Assembly: GCA_024653205.1 (NCBI GenBank)
Contig: JANLFO010000001.1
Span: 1 to 64,000 of the forward strand
Length of the DNA stretch: 64,000 nucleotides
Reading direction: 5' to 3'
Origin: Clostridia bacterium
GTDB taxonomy: Bacteria; Bacillota; DSM-521; Neomoorellales; SLTJ01
Shown here: positions 16,689 through 26,779 of the stretch, piece by piece
Layout: each line of letters opens with the position of its first letter
How positions within the stretch are numbered: position 1 is the stretch's first letter
Position numbers and translations under genes: made by a program
Notes under the pieces: model-generated
Database searches by the model: none
The model's input: the letters and a program-made list of their open reading frames with translations, nothing else
Told to the model about the DNA's origin: nothing

Positions 16689-16717
16689 GGTCCACGGAAA
16701 ACGAGGGGGACGGAGGC

Positions 16718-18517
16718 TTGGATCCGCGCTTCATTCGTAATTTCTGCATCATCGCCCACATCGATCACGGTAAGTCCACCCTGGCGGACCGCCTGCTGGA
16801 GTTTACCGGAGCGATCGAGCCGCGCGAGATGACCGAGCAGATCCTGGACCAGATGGATCTGGAGCGGGAGCGGGGCATTACCATCAAGATGAAGGCGGTG
16901 CGGCTGGAGTACAGGGCTTCGGACGGCCACACCTATTACCTCAATCTCATCGATACCCCCGGCCACGTGGATTTCAGCTACGAGGTGTCCCGGAGTCTCG
17001 CGGCCTGCGAGGGCGCGCTTCTGGTGGTGGACGCCACCCAGGGCGTGCAGGCCCAGACCCTGGCCAACGCCTACCTGGCCATCGACCAGAATCTGGAGAT
17101 CATCCCGGTGATCAACAAGATCGATTTGCCCAGTGCGGACGTGGAGCGGGCGAAGCGGGAGATAGAGGAAACGGTGGGGCTGGACGCCTCGGAGGCCATC
17201 CTGGTTTCCGCCAAGATGGGCTGGGGAACGCAGGAGGTGCTGGAGGCGGTGGTGCGCCGCATTCCGCCGCCGGGGGGACGGGCCGAAGCGCCGTTGCGGG
17301 CCCTCATCTTCGATTCCCTCTTTGATAATTACCGGGGGGCGGTTCCCTACATCCGGGTGATGGACGGCCGGGTGCGCGCCGGCGATCGCATCCGCCTGAT
17401 GTCCAGCGGCCTGGAATTCGAGGTGGACGAGGTGGGCATCTTCACGCCCCAGCGCCGGCCGGTGGAGGAACTCTCGGCCGGTCAGGTGGGCTACCTCACC
17501 GCCGGCATCCGCCAGATCGAGGACACCCGGGTAGGGGATACCATCACCGGTGCGGACCGGCCGGCGGACGAGCCCCTTCCCGGGTACCGGCCGGTAAAGC
17601 CCATGGTCTTCTGCGGGCTCTACCCCACCGACAACCGGGCCTACGAGAATCTCCGGGACGCCCTGGCCAAGCTAAAGCTCAACGACGCCGCCCTGGTTTA
17701 CGAGCCGGAGACCTCCCAGGCCCTGGGTTTCGGCTTTCGCTGCGGTTTTCTGGGCCTGCTGCACATGGAAATCGTGCAGGAGCGGCTGGAACGGGAGTAC
17801 GGGCTGGAGCTGGTGAGTTCCGCGCCCAGCGTGGCCTACCGGGTGGTGAAGACCGACGGCGAGGTCCTGACCGTCGACAATCCCAGCCGCCTGCCGCCGC
17901 CGGAGAAGATCGACCGCATGGAGGAGCCGGTGGTCAAGGCCACCGTCCTGGTGCCCTCGGCGCACGTGGGGCCGGTAATGGAACTGGCACAGGAGCGCCG
18001 GGGCCAGTTCCTAGGCATGGACTACCTGAGCGGCGACCGGGTGATGCTCACCTACCGCCTGCCCCTGGCGGAAATCATTTACGACTTCTTCGGCCAGCTG
18101 AAGGCCCGCAGCCGGGGCTACGCCTCGCTGGATTACGAGTTCGACGGCTACCAGGAGGCGGACCTGGTGCGGCTGGACATCCTCATAAACGGGGAAATGG
18201 TGGACGCCCTTTCCTGCATCGTGCACCGGGAACGGGCCTACCAGAAGGGGCGGGAGCTCACGGTCAGGCTCAAGGAACTGATCCCCCGCCAGCTTTTCGA
18301 GGTGCCGGTACAGGCGGCGGTGGGCAGGAAGATCATCGCCCGGGAGACGGTGAAGCCCCTGCGCAAGGACGTGCTGGCCAAGTGCTACGGCGGGGACGTC
18401 ACCCGCAAGAAGAAACTTCTGGAGAAGCAAAAAGAAGGCAAGAAGCGTATGAAGCAGATAGGCAGCGTAGAGATCCCGCAGGAGGCCTTCATGGCCGTCC
18501 TGCGGCTGGAGGAATAG
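16718..18517 (+). CDS. lepA: Elongation factor 4 (LepA)
   Basis: A ribosome-associated GTPase related to EF-G, implicated in 30S biogenesis and back-translocation. The 599-residue product has G1 [15 protein letters not shown]2/G3 [15 protein letters not shown] and [20 protein letters not shown], and G4 [16 protein letters not shown]. The C-terminal LepA-specific domain ends with [23 protein letters not shown] start with GGACGGAGG upstream. hemW follows after 5 nt, the usual lepA-hemW pair. Confidence 0.98.
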   Translation: MDPRFIRNFCIIAHIDHGKSTLADRLLEFTGAIEPREMTEQILDQMDLERERGITIKMKAVRLEYRASDGHTYYLNLIDTPGHVDFSYEVSRSLAACEGALLVVDATQGVQAQTLANAYLAIDQNLEIIPVINKIDLPSADVERAKREIEETVGLDASEAILVSAKMGWGTQEVLEAVVRRIPPPGGRAEAPLRALIFDSLFDNYRGAVPYIRVMDGRVRAGDRIRLMSSGLEFEVDEVGIFTPQRRPVEELSAGQVGYLTAGIRQIEDTRVGDTITGADRPADEPLPGYRPVKPMVFCGLYPTDNRAYENLRDALAKLKLNDAALVYEPETSQALGFGFRCGFLGLLHMEIVQERLEREYGLELVSSAPSVAYRVVKTDGEVLTVDNPSRLPPPEKIDRMEEPVVKATVLVPSAHVGPVMELAQERRGQFLGMDYLSGDRVMLTYRLPLAEIIYDFFGQLKARSRGYASLDYEFDGYQEADLVRLDILINGEMVDALSCIVHRERAYQKGRELTVRLKELIPRQLFEVPVQAAVGRKIIARETVKPLRKDVLAKCYGGDVTRKKKLLEKQKEGKKRMKQIGSVEIPQEAFMAVLRLEE

Positions 18518-18522
18518 CCGGC

Positions 18523-19659
18523 ATGGATCTGTCGCTGTACCTGCACGTCCCTTTCTGCCTCCGGAAGTGCCCGTACTGCGACTTCGTTTCCTACCCGGGC
18601 CGGGGGCCGGAGGAGACGGCCGCCTACGTAGCCGGCCTGGCCCGGGAGCTGGAGCTCTGGGCCCGGCGCCTGAACCCGGCCCCGGAAATCACCACGGTTT
18701 ACGTGGGCGGGGGCACACCCAGCCTGCTGCCGGTATCCCTGTGGCGGCAGCTGGGGGCGGCCCTGCGGTGCTGTTTTCGCCTTTCTCCCCGGGTCGAGTT
18801 TTCCGTGGAGGCCAATCCCGGGACGCTCACCCCGGAACTCCTCGAGACCCTGCGGGAGATCGGCGTCAACCGGCTGTCCTTGGGAGTACAGTCCTTTGAC
18901 CCGCGCTTCCTGCGCCTTGCCGGCCGGCCCTACCACCGGGAGGACATCCTGCGGTCCGCAGCCGAGGCGCGCCGGGCGGGGTTCGACAACCTCAATCTTG
19001 ACCTCATCTTCGGCTTTCCCGGCCAAAGCCCGGACGACTGGCGGCAGGACCTGGAGGCCGCCCTGGAGCTCGCCCCCACCCACCTGTCCTGCTACGAACT
19101 CCAGCTGGACCCGCAAACCCCCTGGGGCCGGGCGGCGGCGGAAGGGGAACTCGTCCTGCCGGAGGAAGAGGAACGGGCGGCCATGTACGAATACGCGGAG
19201 GAAAGGCTGGAGAAGGCCGGGTTCGAGCAGTACGAGCTTTCCAATTTTGCCCTGCCCGGGCATGCCTGCCGTCACAACCTGGCCTACTGGCTGCGGAGGC
19301 CCTACCTGGGGGTAGGGGCGGCTGCGGCCTCCTTCATGGAGGAGCGGCGCTGGATCAACCTGCCGGCTTTGGAGGAATACCTGGAAAGGGTGAACTCGGG
19401 CCGGCTGCCGGTGGCCGAGCAGGAAGAGCTGGAGCCGGAGGCGGCCATGGCCGAAACCATGATGCTGGGGCTGCGCCTGACGCGGGGCGTGGAGGCCGGG
19501 GCCTTCCGGAGGCGCTTCGGCCGGGAGGTGACGGAAGTCTTCGGTCCGCGGCTGAAGTACCTGGGCCGCCTGGGCTTGATAGAGGAAGGGGCGGGCTATT
19601 ACCGCCTTACTCCTCGCGGCCGCCTCTTGGGCAACCTGGTCTTCCGGGAGTTCGTGTAA
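18523..19659 (+). CDS. hemW: Radical SAM heme chaperone HemW
   Basis: A 378-residue protein of the former 'coproporphyrinogen III oxidase-like' group, now known as a heme chaperone. The [4Fe-4S] motif is CLRKCPYC (Cys12, Cys16, Cys19). VYVGGGTPSLL and SVEANPGTLTPELLETLREI support SAM binding, and the HemN C-terminal domain is present (GLRLTRGVEAGAFRRRFG). A much longer open frame extends upstream into lepA, but ATG 18523 matches the family start and lies after GGAGGAATAG. Confidence 0.94.
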   Translation: MDLSLYLHVPFCLRKCPYCDFVSYPGRGPEETAAYVAGLARELELWARRLNPAPEITTVYVGGGTPSLLPVSLWRQLGAALRCCFRLSPRVEFSVEANPGTLTPELLETLREIGVNRLSLGVQSFDPRFLRLAGRPYHREDILRSAAEARRAGFDNLNLDLIFGFPGQSPDDWRQDLEAALELAPTHLSCYELQLDPQTPWGRAAAEGELVLPEEEERAAMYEYAEERLEKAGFEQYELSNFALPGHACRHNLAYWLRRPYLGVGAAAASFMEERRWINLPALEEYLERVNSGRLPVAEQEELEPEAAMAETMMLGLRLTRGVEAGAFRRRFGREVTEVFGPRLKYLGRLGLIEEGAGYYRLTPRGRLLGNLVFREFV

Positions 19660-19685
19660 AGTGCCCGGTGCCCGGCCGGCCCTGG

Positions 19686-19766
19686 CGGCAGCCCTGGTTC
19701 CCCCTGGTAGCGGTCGCTTAGGCGACCGAACTAGGGTTCGAGCTTCGCGTTGCGGCGGGCTCCGAG
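19686..19766. repeat. Dispersed palindromic element, copy D (half element, inverted)
   Basis: About 80 bp of the right half of the element in reverse orientation: GGCAGCCCTGGTTCCCCC, then GGTCGCTTAGGCGACC and CGAACTAGGGTTCGAGC. The other arm is missing, so this copy is truncated. It lies between hemW and the UbiA-type gene. Confidence 0.75.
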
Positions 19767-19813
19767 CCGGAGATGACTCGGCCACGAGACAACTTGACGG
19801 GGAGGAGAAACGC

Positions 19814-20716
19814 ATGAAGGAAACCGCCCGGGCCCTGACCGCTGGATGGTACTGGCCCTCGCTCGTAGCCTACGTGGAGGTGACCAAGCCGCGCTCGGTG
19901 GCTCTGCTGAGTTTTACCGCTTTGGGCACGATGGTGCTGGCCGGGGCTCACTACCCGGTATCGGCCGGGGTGCTGCTGCTGGCCCTGGCGGCCGTAACCC
20001 TGGCCTGCGCCGGGGCCAACGCCGCCAGTTGCTACTTCGACCGGGACCTGGACGCCGTAATGTCCCGGACCCGCTACCGTCCGGTCCCTTCCGGCCGTAT
20101 TCACCCCGCCCGGCGGGCCCTTTACTGGGGGATGTTCCTCTTCGGCCTGTCCCTGGTTCTGGCCTGGAACCTTAACCTCTGGGCCTGGTGGCTGCTCTGG
20201 GCGGGCATGCTGGGTTACGTGGGGGTCTACAGCCTGTGGCTCAAGCGCCGCAGCCCGTGGAACATCGTCCTGGGCGGCATCAGCGGCGGCATGCCGGCCC
20301 TCTTCGGCTGGGCGGCGGTGGCCGGAAGGCTGGAGCTGCTGCCGGTCCTGGTGGCCGCGCTGGTGATCCTGTGGATCCCCAACCATATCTGGAGCCTGGC
20401 CCTCTTTCACCGGGAAGATTACGCCCGCGCCCGCATCCCCATGCTTCCGGTGGTTACCGCACCGGAGCGGGCCCTGCGCTGGATACTTCTCAGCGTGGTG
20501 CTCATGGTGGCCCTGTCCCTGGTGATCGTTTGGGTGGGCCGGTGGGGTGCGGTGTACCCGGCGGTGGCGGCGGGCCTGGGTGTGGCGGCCCTGGCCTTGA
20601 GCCTGCACGTTTACCGCCGTCCCCGGCGGGAAAAAGCCTGGGTCCTGTTCAAGTTCTCCAGCCCTTATTTGGCCGTGCTCTTCCTGGGGATGATGCTGGA
20701 TGTCTGGCTCCGTTGA
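19814..20716 (+). CDS. Protoheme IX farnesyltransferase-like (heme O synthase, UbiA family)
   Basis: A 300-residue polytopic prenyltransferase with about eight to nine helices. The first Asp-rich motif is NAASCYFDRDLDAVMSRTRY followed by RPVPSGRI, a signature of heme O synthases. The second is in WIPNHIWSLALFHREDYARA. It would farnesylate heme b for a heme-copper oxidase; no cox or ctaA gene is in the window. ATG follows GGGGAGGAGAAACGC. Adjacency to hemW suggests a heme-related role. Another UbiA substrate cannot be excluded. Confidence 0.85.
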   Translation: MKETARALTAGWYWPSLVAYVEVTKPRSVALLSFTALGTMVLAGAHYPVSAGVLLLALAAVTLACAGANAASCYFDRDLDAVMSRTRYRPVPSGRIHPARRALYWGMFLFGLSLVLAWNLNLWAWWLLWAGMLGYVGVYSLWLKRRSPWNIVLGGISGGMPALFGWAAVAGRLELLPVLVAALVILWIPNHIWSLALFHREDYARARIPMLPVVTAPERALRWILLSVVLMVALSLVIVWVGRWGAVYPAVAAGLGVAALALSLHVYRRPRREKAWVLFKFSSPYLAVLFLGMMLDVWLR

Positions 20717-20772
20717 GACGTGAAGCGGGCCGCCCCAAGCCAACGGCGGAGGCGACGGAAAGCCGGGGTGCC

Positions 20773-20839
20773 TTGACAAATGAGGGCCGGGGGTGATATT
20801 TTGAAGTTAGGCTTAGCACTCTGGCATCGAGAGTGCTAA
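20773..20839 (+). promoter_or_regulatory. hrcA promoter and CIRCE operator
   Basis: TTGACA (20773-20778) with a T/A-rich -10 around 20796-20802 is followed by a perfect CIRCE element: TTAGCACTC (20813-20821), nine bases, GAGTGCTAA (20831-20839). HrcA binds CIRCE, so the hrcA-grpE-dnaK operon is predicted to be autoregulated and heat-inducible. Confidence 0.95.
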
Positions 20840-20854
20840 CAGGGGGAGAAGCCT

Positions 20855-21889
20855 ATGTACCTGGACACGCGGAAGAGGAGAATACTCGAGGTAGTAGTCC
20901 AGGAGTACATCGCCACCGCCGAGCCGGTGGGCTCCCGCACCCTGGCCCGCAAGTACAATCTGGGCGTGAGCCCGGCTACCATCCGTAACGAGATGGCCGA
21001 CCTTGAGGAAATGGGCTTCCTGGAGCAGCCGCATACCTCGGCCGGTCGCATCCCCAGCGACCTGGGTTACCGCTACTACGTGGATTACCTCATGGAGAAG
21101 CAGCCGCTCACTCCCGAGGAGCAGGAGTTCATTGCCCAGAGCCTGATCACCAAGCTGGAGGCGGTGGAAGAGCTGATTGCCCGCACCAGCGAGGTGCTTT
21201 CGGCCATGACCAACCTTACCGGTCTGGCCCTGGGGCCCCAGTGGGCCAAGAGCGTGATCCTGCACGTGGAACTGCTGTCCCTGGCGCCCAGGAGGGCGCT
21301 GCTCCTGGTGGTGACCAACGTGGGCACCATCCAGCACCGGTTTCTGGATCTGCCCGAGGAGATCACTCCCGGGGACCTGACGGTGATCAGCCGGGTGCTG
21401 ACCCGTCACCTCCGGGGCTCTACCCTGGATATCCTGCGCCGCGTCGCCCTGCAGGAAATGCAGGCTGAACTGGCATCCTACCGCCGCGTGGTGAGGACGG
21501 TGCTGGAGGCGGTGGAGGATGCGGTCTCCGGGAGCCGGGCAGAGCGCATCTACCTGGGCGGCACGCTGAACATCCTCAACCAACCGGAGTTCCGGCGGGA
21601 CCTGGAGAAGGTTAAGGGAGTACTGAACCTCCTGGAGACCGAGCCTCTCCTGCGGCAGCTGCTGCTGCAGGAGACGGAGGCCGAACTGGCGGTGCGCATC
21701 GGTGGAGAGAACAAGGCCTTCAACATGCCTTACTGCAGCCTGGTTACCGCCACCTACCGGGTAGGAGACGAGGTGGTGGGGGCCATCGGGCTTTTGGGCC
21801 CCACCCGAATGGAATACGCCCGCGCGGTGGCCATGGTTGAATATATCAGCTCGCTGCTTTCCGAAATCATGGCCCGTTTCTACCGCTGA
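20855..21889 (+). CDS. hrcA: Heat-inducible transcription repressor HrcA
   Basis: Represses class I heat-shock genes by binding CIRCE; its activity depends on GroEL in known species. The 344-residue product has an N-terminal winged helix (ILEVVVQEYIATAEPVGSRT and LGVSPATIRNEMADLEEMGF), GAF-like dimer core and C-terminal family block (AIGLLGPTRMEYARAVAMVE). ATG comes 15 nt after the CIRCE sequence that controls it. Confidence 0.97.
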   Translation: MYLDTRKRRILEVVVQEYIATAEPVGSRTLARKYNLGVSPATIRNEMADLEEMGFLEQPHTSAGRIPSDLGYRYYVDYLMEKQPLTPEEQEFIAQSLITKLEAVEELIARTSEVLSAMTNLTGLALGPQWAKSVILHVELLSLAPRRALLLVVTNVGTIQHRFLDLPEEITPGDLTVISRVLTRHLRGSTLDILRRVALQEMQAELASYRRVVRTVLEAVEDAVSGSRAERIYLGGTLNILNQPEFRRDLEKVKGVLNLLETEPLLRQLLLQETEAELAVRIGGENKAFNMPYCSLVTATYRVGDEVVGAIGLLGPTRMEYARAVAMVEYISSLLSEIMARFYR

Positions 21890-21918
21890 AGCCGGGCCGA
21901 AACGGGGTGAGAGCGTAA

Positions 21919-22629
21919 ATGACTGCCGAGGATAGGGAGAGGGAAAACGGAGCCTGCCCGCGCCCGGGGCCGGAGCCAAACCAGGAACCGGAAACCCGGG
22001 CGCAAGACGTGCCGGGGCCCGGGAGCCTGGCCGCACCGGAAGAGCCGGGGGAAGAGCCCGCCGCCGAGCCGGCGGCCGAAGAAGCGCCTCAGCTGCGGGA
22101 AAGGCTAGAGACCCTGGAGGAAGAACTGGCGGCCAAGACCCGGGAAATCGAGGACTACGTGCAGCACCTGCAGCGCCTGCAGGCGGACTTTGCCAATTAC
22201 CGCAGGCGAGTACTGCGGGAGCAGGAAGAGGCGGGGGAACGGGCACTGGAGGAGTTTTTGCGCCAGCTGCTGCCGGTCGTAGATAATCTGGAACGGGCGG
22301 TAGCCGCCGCCGGTCAGGACGGCGCCAGCTTGGAGAGCCTGCGCACCGGAGTGGGCATGGTTTGCCGGCAGCTGGGGGAGTTGCTCTTCAAGCAAGGGGC
22401 TACTCCTATGAACAGCGTCGGTCAGGGATTTGACCCGACCAAGCACCACGCGGTAGCTACGGTGGAGAGTGAGGACTACGAGGACAATACCGTGGTAGAC
22501 GAGCTGCAGAAAGGCTACTTCTTTCGCGGTCGGGTGCTGCGTCCGGCCCTGGTAAGGGTGGCCAGGAAGCCGGAGAAGGAGGAAAAGGTGATACCCCTTA
22601 GGCCTGAGGAGGGTGAGAGCGATGGGTAA
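21919..22629 (+). CDS. grpE: Nucleotide exchange factor GrpE
   Basis: Releases ADP from DnaK. A 236-residue protein with a long, Pro/Glu-rich, presumably disordered N-terminus (first about 60 residues), a coiled coil ([20 protein letters not shown] and [20 protein letters not shown]) and the beta-wing domain ([20 protein letters not shown], then [20 protein letters not shown]). The stop overlaps the dnaK start by 8 nt, implying coupled translation. Confidence 0.96.
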   Translation: MTAEDRERENGACPRPGPEPNQEPETRAQDVPGPGSLAAPEEPGEEPAAEPAAEEAPQLRERLETLEEELAAKTREIEDYVQHLQRLQADFANYRRRVLREQEEAGERALEEFLRQLLPVVDNLERAVAAAGQDGASLESLRTGVGMVCRQLGELLFKQGATPMNSVGQGFDPTKHHAVATVESEDYEDNTVVDELQKGYFFRGRVLRPALVRVARKPEKEEKVIPLRPEEGESDG

Positions 22630-24457
22630 GGTTATCGGCATCGATTTGGGCACTACCAACTCCTGCGTCGCCGTACTGGAAGGCGGCGAAGCGGTGGTCA
22701 TTCCTAATGTCGAAGGGGGGCGCACTACCCCCTCGGTGGTGGCCTTCACCAAAGAAGGAGAGCGTCTGGTCGGTCAGGTGGCCAAGCGCCAGGCCATTAC
22801 CAACCCCGAGCGCACGGTGATGTCCATAAAGAGGCACATGGGCACGGATCACAGGGTAAAGATCGACGACAAGGAGTACACGCCGCAGGAAATCTCGGCC
22901 ATGATCCTGCAGAAACTCAAGGCCGATGCCGAGTCCTACCTGGGGGAGAAAGTCACCCAGGCGGTCATCACCGTGCCCGCCTATTTCACCGACAGCCAGC
23001 GCCAGGCCACCAAGGACGCCGGGCGGATCGCCGGGTTGGAGGTGCTGCGCATCATCAACGAGCCCACGGCCGCAGCCCTGGCCTACGGTCTGGACAAGGG
23101 CGAGGATCAGACCATCCTGGTATACGACCTGGGCGGCGGCACCTTCGACGTGTCCATCCTGGAGCTGGGCGAGGGCGTGTTCGAGGTCAAGGCCACGGCG
23201 GGTAACAACCGCCTGGGCGGGGACGACTTCGACGAGCGCATCATGAACTGGCTGGCGGACGAGTTCAAGAAGCAGTACGGCGTGGACCTCAGGTCGGACC
23301 GTATGGCCATGCAGCGGCTCAAGGAGGCGGCCGAGAAGGCCAAGTGCGAGCTCTCTACCATGAGCTCCACCAACATCAACCTGCCGTTCATCTCCGTAGG
23401 GCCGTCGGGTCCGCTGCACCTGGACGTAACCCTCACCCGGGCCAAGCTGGAGGAACTGATCCGGGACCTGGTGGAGAAGACCGTGGGGCCCATGCAGCAG
23501 GCCATGAGCGACGCCGGTCTCACCCCGGACAAGATCGACAAGGTGATCCTGGTGGGCGGCTCCACCCGCATACCCCTGGTACAGGAGACGGTACGGCGCA
23601 TAACCGGCAAGGAGCCGCACAAGGGCATCAACCCTGACGAGTGCGTGGCCCTGGGCGCGGCCATCCAGGCCGGAGTGCTGGCTGGCGAGGTCAAGGACAT
23701 CCTCCTCCTTGACGTGACGCCGCTCTCCCTGGGCATCGAGACCCTGGGCGGGGTCTTCACCAGGATCATCGAACGCAATACCACCATTCCCACTTCCAAG
23801 AGCCAGATCTTCACCACCGCCGCCGATAACCAGACCACGGTGGAGATCCACGTGCTGCAGGGCGAGCGGCCCATGGCCGCGGACAACAAGAGCCTGGGCC
23901 GGTTCCAGCTTACCGGCATCCCGCCCGCACCCAGGGGGGTCCCGCAGATCGAGGTCAAGTTCGACATCGACGCCAACGGCATCGTGCACGTTTCCGCCCG
24001 TGATCTGGCCACGGGCAAGGAGCAGGCCATAACCATCAGGTCTTCCGGCGGTCTCAGCGAGGCCGAGATTCAGCGCATGGTCAGGGACGCCGAAACCTAC
24101 GCCGAGCAGGACAAGAAGCGCAAGGAGGAGGCCGAGCTCCGCAACCAGGCAGACTCCATGGTCTACCAGGCCGAGCGCACCCTGAAGGACCTGGGCGACA
24201 AGGCCGACGCGGCCGACCGGGAGAAGGTGGAGAAGGCCAGGAAGGAACTCCAGGACGCCCTGGCGGGCAAGGACGTGGAGGAGATCCGGCGCAAGTCCGA
24301 AGCCCTGTCCGAGGCCCTGTTCGCCCTGACTTCCAAGGTGTACCAGCAGCAGGCCGGCCAGGCCCGGCAGCAGCAGGCCACCGGAACCGAGGGTGGCGGC
24401 GGCAAGCGGGACAACGTGGTTGACGCCGACTACCGCGTCATGGATGATAATAAGTAG
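22622..24457 (+). CDS. dnaK: Chaperone DnaK (Hsp70)
   Basis: ATP-driven Hsp70. The 611-residue product begins [20 protein letters not shown]. Nucleotide-domain phosphate loops are [17 protein letters not shown] and [13 protein letters not shown], and the substrate domain begins after [20 protein letters not shown]. The C-terminal tail is short and Gly/Gln-rich with a final [14 protein letters not shown] 22622 lies inside the end of grpE. A 394-nt gap containing palindromic element E separates it from dnaJ. Confidence 0.98.
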   Translation: MGKVIGIDLGTTNSCVAVLEGGEAVVIPNVEGGRTTPSVVAFTKEGERLVGQVAKRQAITNPERTVMSIKRHMGTDHRVKIDDKEYTPQEISAMILQKLKADAESYLGEKVTQAVITVPAYFTDSQRQATKDAGRIAGLEVLRIINEPTAAALAYGLDKGEDQTILVYDLGGGTFDVSILELGEGVFEVKATAGNNRLGGDDFDERIMNWLADEFKKQYGVDLRSDRMAMQRLKEAAEKAKCELSTMSSTNINLPFISVGPSGPLHLDVTLTRAKLEELIRDLVEKTVGPMQQAMSDAGLTPDKIDKVILVGGSTRIPLVQETVRRITGKEPHKGINPDECVALGAAIQAGVLAGEVKDILLLDVTPLSLGIETLGGVFTRIIERNTTIPTSKSQIFTTAADNQTTVEIHVLQGERPMAADNKSLGRFQLTGIPPAPRGVPQIEVKFDIDANGIVHVSARDLATGKEQAITIRSSGGLSEAEIQRMVRDAETYAEQDKKRKEEAELRNQADSMVYQAERTLKDLGDKADAADREKVEKARKELQDALAGKDVEEIRRKSEALSEALFALTSKVYQQQAGQARQQQATGTEGGGGKRDNVVDADYRVMDDNK

Positions 24458-24489
24458 CGGCAAAGCGTCAGGTGGGTGTCGGCGCTGGC

Positions 24490-24797
24490 GGCGGGCGTGG
24501 CTCCCGGTACGCTGACGGATCCCCACTTTTTCGAGGGGAGTGCTGGTTTTGCCCGAGTACCTAAAGCGTGCCGGGTACCGAACTAGGTGAGAGCGAGCGC
24601 GGAGGCCGGTCGGAGGCCAAGGATGGCCGGAGCCGCGCCGGCGCCATGGACGGGTTCTTGCGCGGGGAGCCGGCCGAAGCGCGAAGGTCGAACCCTAGTT
24701 CGGTCGGCTAAGCGACCGGTACGAGGGGCAAACCAGCACTCCCCCGAGACAAATTGGGGATAACTCAGTCCCGGTACGAGCGGGAGCCACACCCGCC
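24490..24797. repeat. Outer inverted repeat around palindromic element E
   Basis: Outside copy E the gap carries another inverted repeat: GGCGGGCGTGGCTCCCGGTA near 24490-24510 pairs imperfectly with the complement of GAGCGGGAGCCACACCCGCC (24778-24797). CTGACGGATC (24512-24521) also has an exact complement at 24810-24819. The order of the two pairs is not nested, so they cannot all pair at once. Confidence 0.5.
24535..24744. repeat. Dispersed palindromic element, copy E
   Basis: A full 210-bp copy in the dnaK-dnaJ gap. The perfect terminal stem is GGGGAGTGCTGGTTT (24535-24549) with AAACCAGCACTCCCC (24730-24744). The C-to-G change in the left arm relative to copies A-C is matched by a G-to-C change in the right arm. 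Internal blocks and the right hairpin GGTCGGCTAAGCGACC are conserved. Confidence 0.87.
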
Positions 24798-24851
24798 AAG
24801 GCAAGGCGCGATCCGTCAGAGGTCAGGAACGCGTACGGAAGGTGAAAGCCC

Positions 24852-25991
24852 TTGGCCGCCAAAAAGGACTATTACGAGATCCTGGGGGTGGACCGTAACG
24901 CTTCCCAGGAAGAGATAAAGAAGGCCTACCGGCGCCTGGCGCGCCAGTACCACCCGGACGTGAATCCGGGCAACAAGGAAGCGGAAGAGAAGTTCAAGGA
25001 GATTCACGAGGCCTACGAAGTCCTCAGCGACCCGGAGAAACGGGCCCGCTACGACCAGTTCGGTCACCTGGGCGAGGCGGCCGGCGGAGGGTTCGAGGGC
25101 TTCGGCGACTTCGGCGATCTGGGACGGGAGTTCGGCGGCCTGGGCGATCTCTTCGACATGTTCTTCGGCGGCGGCCTGGGAGGGCGCAGCCGGCAGGCAG
25201 GACCGCAAAAGGGTGCGGATCTGCAGCTGGACCTCGACATCGAGTTCGAGGAAGCCGCCTTCGGGTGCGAGAAAGAGGTAGAGGTATCACGGGAGGAGGT
25301 CTGTACCACCTGTCAGGGCAGCGGGGCGGAACCCGGCACCCGGCCCCTGACCTGTCCCGCCTGCCACGGCACCGGGCAGGTGCGTTTCGCCCAGGCCACG
25401 GCCTTCGGCCGCTTTGAGACCATCCGGCCCTGCAGCCAGTGCCGGGGCACGGGCAAGATAATTGCCAACCCCTGCTCCGCCTGCCGGGGTAGGGGGCGGG
25501 TCCGGCGGACGCGCAAGCTGCACGTGCGCATACCGGCGGGCGTGGATACCGGCTGGCGGCTGCGCATGCCCGGGGAGGGCGAGCCGGGCACGAGGGGCGG
25601 GCCGCCGGGAGACCTTTACGTGGCCATTCACGTGCGGCCGCACCCGCTCTTCCGGCGGGACGGCCACCATCTCCTCCTGGAGATGCCGGTTTCGGTGGTG
25701 CAGGCCGCCCTGGGAGACGAGATCGAGGTGCCCACCCTGGAAGGCAGGGCCAAGCTGCGCTTACCCGAGGGGACCCAGACCGGCACGGCTTTTCGGCTGC
25801 GCGGGCAGGGCATTCCCAGGCTTCACGGCCACGGCCGGGGTGACCTGCACGTCATAGTGCGGGTGGAGACCCCCACCCACCTCACCGACCGGCAAAGGGA
25901 ACTGTTGCGCGAGTTTGCCCGTCTGGAGGAGCAGAAGCACCAGGGTAAGGATAAGGGCTTCTTCGAACGGGTAAAGGACGCCTTCGTGTAG
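24852..25991 (+). CDS. dnaJ: Chaperone DnaJ (Hsp40)
   Basis: DnaK co-chaperone. The J domain has HPD at residues 34-36 (YHPDVNPG). A Gly/Phe-rich region follows ([18 protein letters not shown]). The four zinc repeats [24 protein letters not shown] and CSACRGRG are intact, and the C-terminal substrate domains follow. 379 residues, a type I DnaJ. TTG start. Because the palindromic element interrupts the operon upstream, expression may partly uncouple from CIRCE control. Confidence 0.97.
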   Translation: MAAKKDYYEILGVDRNASQEEIKKAYRRLARQYHPDVNPGNKEAEEKFKEIHEAYEVLSDPEKRARYDQFGHLGEAAGGGFEGFGDFGDLGREFGGLGDLFDMFFGGGLGGRSRQAGPQKGADLQLDLDIEFEEAAFGCEKEVEVSREEVCTTCQGSGAEPGTRPLTCPACHGTGQVRFAQATAFGRFETIRPCSQCRGTGKIIANPCSACRGRGRVRRTRKLHVRIPAGVDTGWRLRMPGEGEPGTRGGPPGDLYVAIHVRPHPLFRRDGHHLLLEMPVSVVQAALGDEIEVPTLEGRAKLRLPEGTQTGTAFRLRGQGIPRLHGHGRGDLHVIVRVETPTHLTDRQRELLREFARLEEQKHQGKDKGFFERVKDAFV

Positions 25992-26005
25992 GGTGGAGAG
26001 GGTAC

Positions 26006-26779
26006 ATGCGGCGGGTGGTGCTTCCCCCCGAGGCCTTCCAGGCCGGGGGGATAATTTGTATCCGGGGTTCGGCCTACCGGCACCTAATCCGGGCGCTGCG
26101 GCTGAGGCCCGGCGACCTCCTGAGCGCCTCGGACGGTCGCGGCAGGGAGTACCTGGCGCGACTGGTAACGGTGGGGGCAGGAGAGGCGAGGGCCCGGGTG
26201 GTGGCCGAACGCGAACCGCTACCCGAGCCGCCGGTAGAAGTCACGCTTCTTCCGGCGCTTTCCAAGGGGGATAAGATCGACCTGGTAATCCAGAAAGCTA
26301 CCGAGCTGGGAGTGCGCCGGGTGGCACCGGTGGTTGCCCGCCGCAGCGTGGCGCGGCTTTCCCCCGAGCGCCGGGCGGAACGGCGCCGCCACTGGCAGGC
26401 GGTGGCGGCCGCGGCGGCCGAGCAATGCGGCCGGAGCGTGGCCCCGGTAGTGGAGGAAATCGTGGACCTGGAAGAGGCGCTGGAAAGGCTGGTCCCGGGT
26501 ACCAGGGTGCTCATGCCCTGGGAGGGGGAGCGAAAGACGAGTCTGCGGGAGGCCCTGGCCGGTACGAACGGCGAGGGCCCGCGGCGCGTGGCCCTTCTGG
26601 TAGGCCCGGAGGGAGGCTGGGAGCCGGGAGAGGTGAACGCGGCCGTTTCCCGGGGCGCGATCACCGTTACCCTGGGCCCGAGGATCCTGCGCTGCGAAAC
26701 TGCGGCGCTGGTGGCCGTGGCCCTGGTGCTGTACGAATGGGGAGACCTGGGCGCGGTGCGGGAGGAGCTTCCCTCATGA
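26006..26779 (+). CDS. rsmE: 16S rRNA (uracil-1498-N3)-methyltransferase
   Basis: A SPOUT methyltransferase that methylates U1498 of 16S rRNA. The 257-residue product has an N-terminal PUA-like domain (AYRHLIRALRLRPGDLLSAS) and the SPOUT knot (LLPALSKGDKIDLVIQKATE then LGVRRVAPVVARRSV and ALLVGPEGGWEPGEV, LGPRILRCETAALVA). The usual prmA between dnaJ and rsmE is missing. The stop overlaps the mtaB start as ATGA. Confidence 0.95.
   Translation: MRRVVLPPEAFQAGGIICIRGSAYRHLIRALRLRPGDLLSASDGRGREYLARLVTVGAGEARARVVAEREPLPEPPVEVTLLPALSKGDKIDLVIQKATELGVRRVAPVVARRSVARLSPERRAERRRHWQAVAAAAAEQCGRSVAPVVEEIVDLEEALERLVPGTRVLMPWEGERKTSLREALAGTNGEGPRRVALLVGPEGGWEPGEVNAAVSRGAITVTLGPRILRCETAALVAVALVLYEWGDLGAVREELPS

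Noticed and set aside
22598-24526. 642-codon minus-strand frame opposite dnaK
   Set aside because: Antisense shadow of dnaK with biased composition and no ribosome site.
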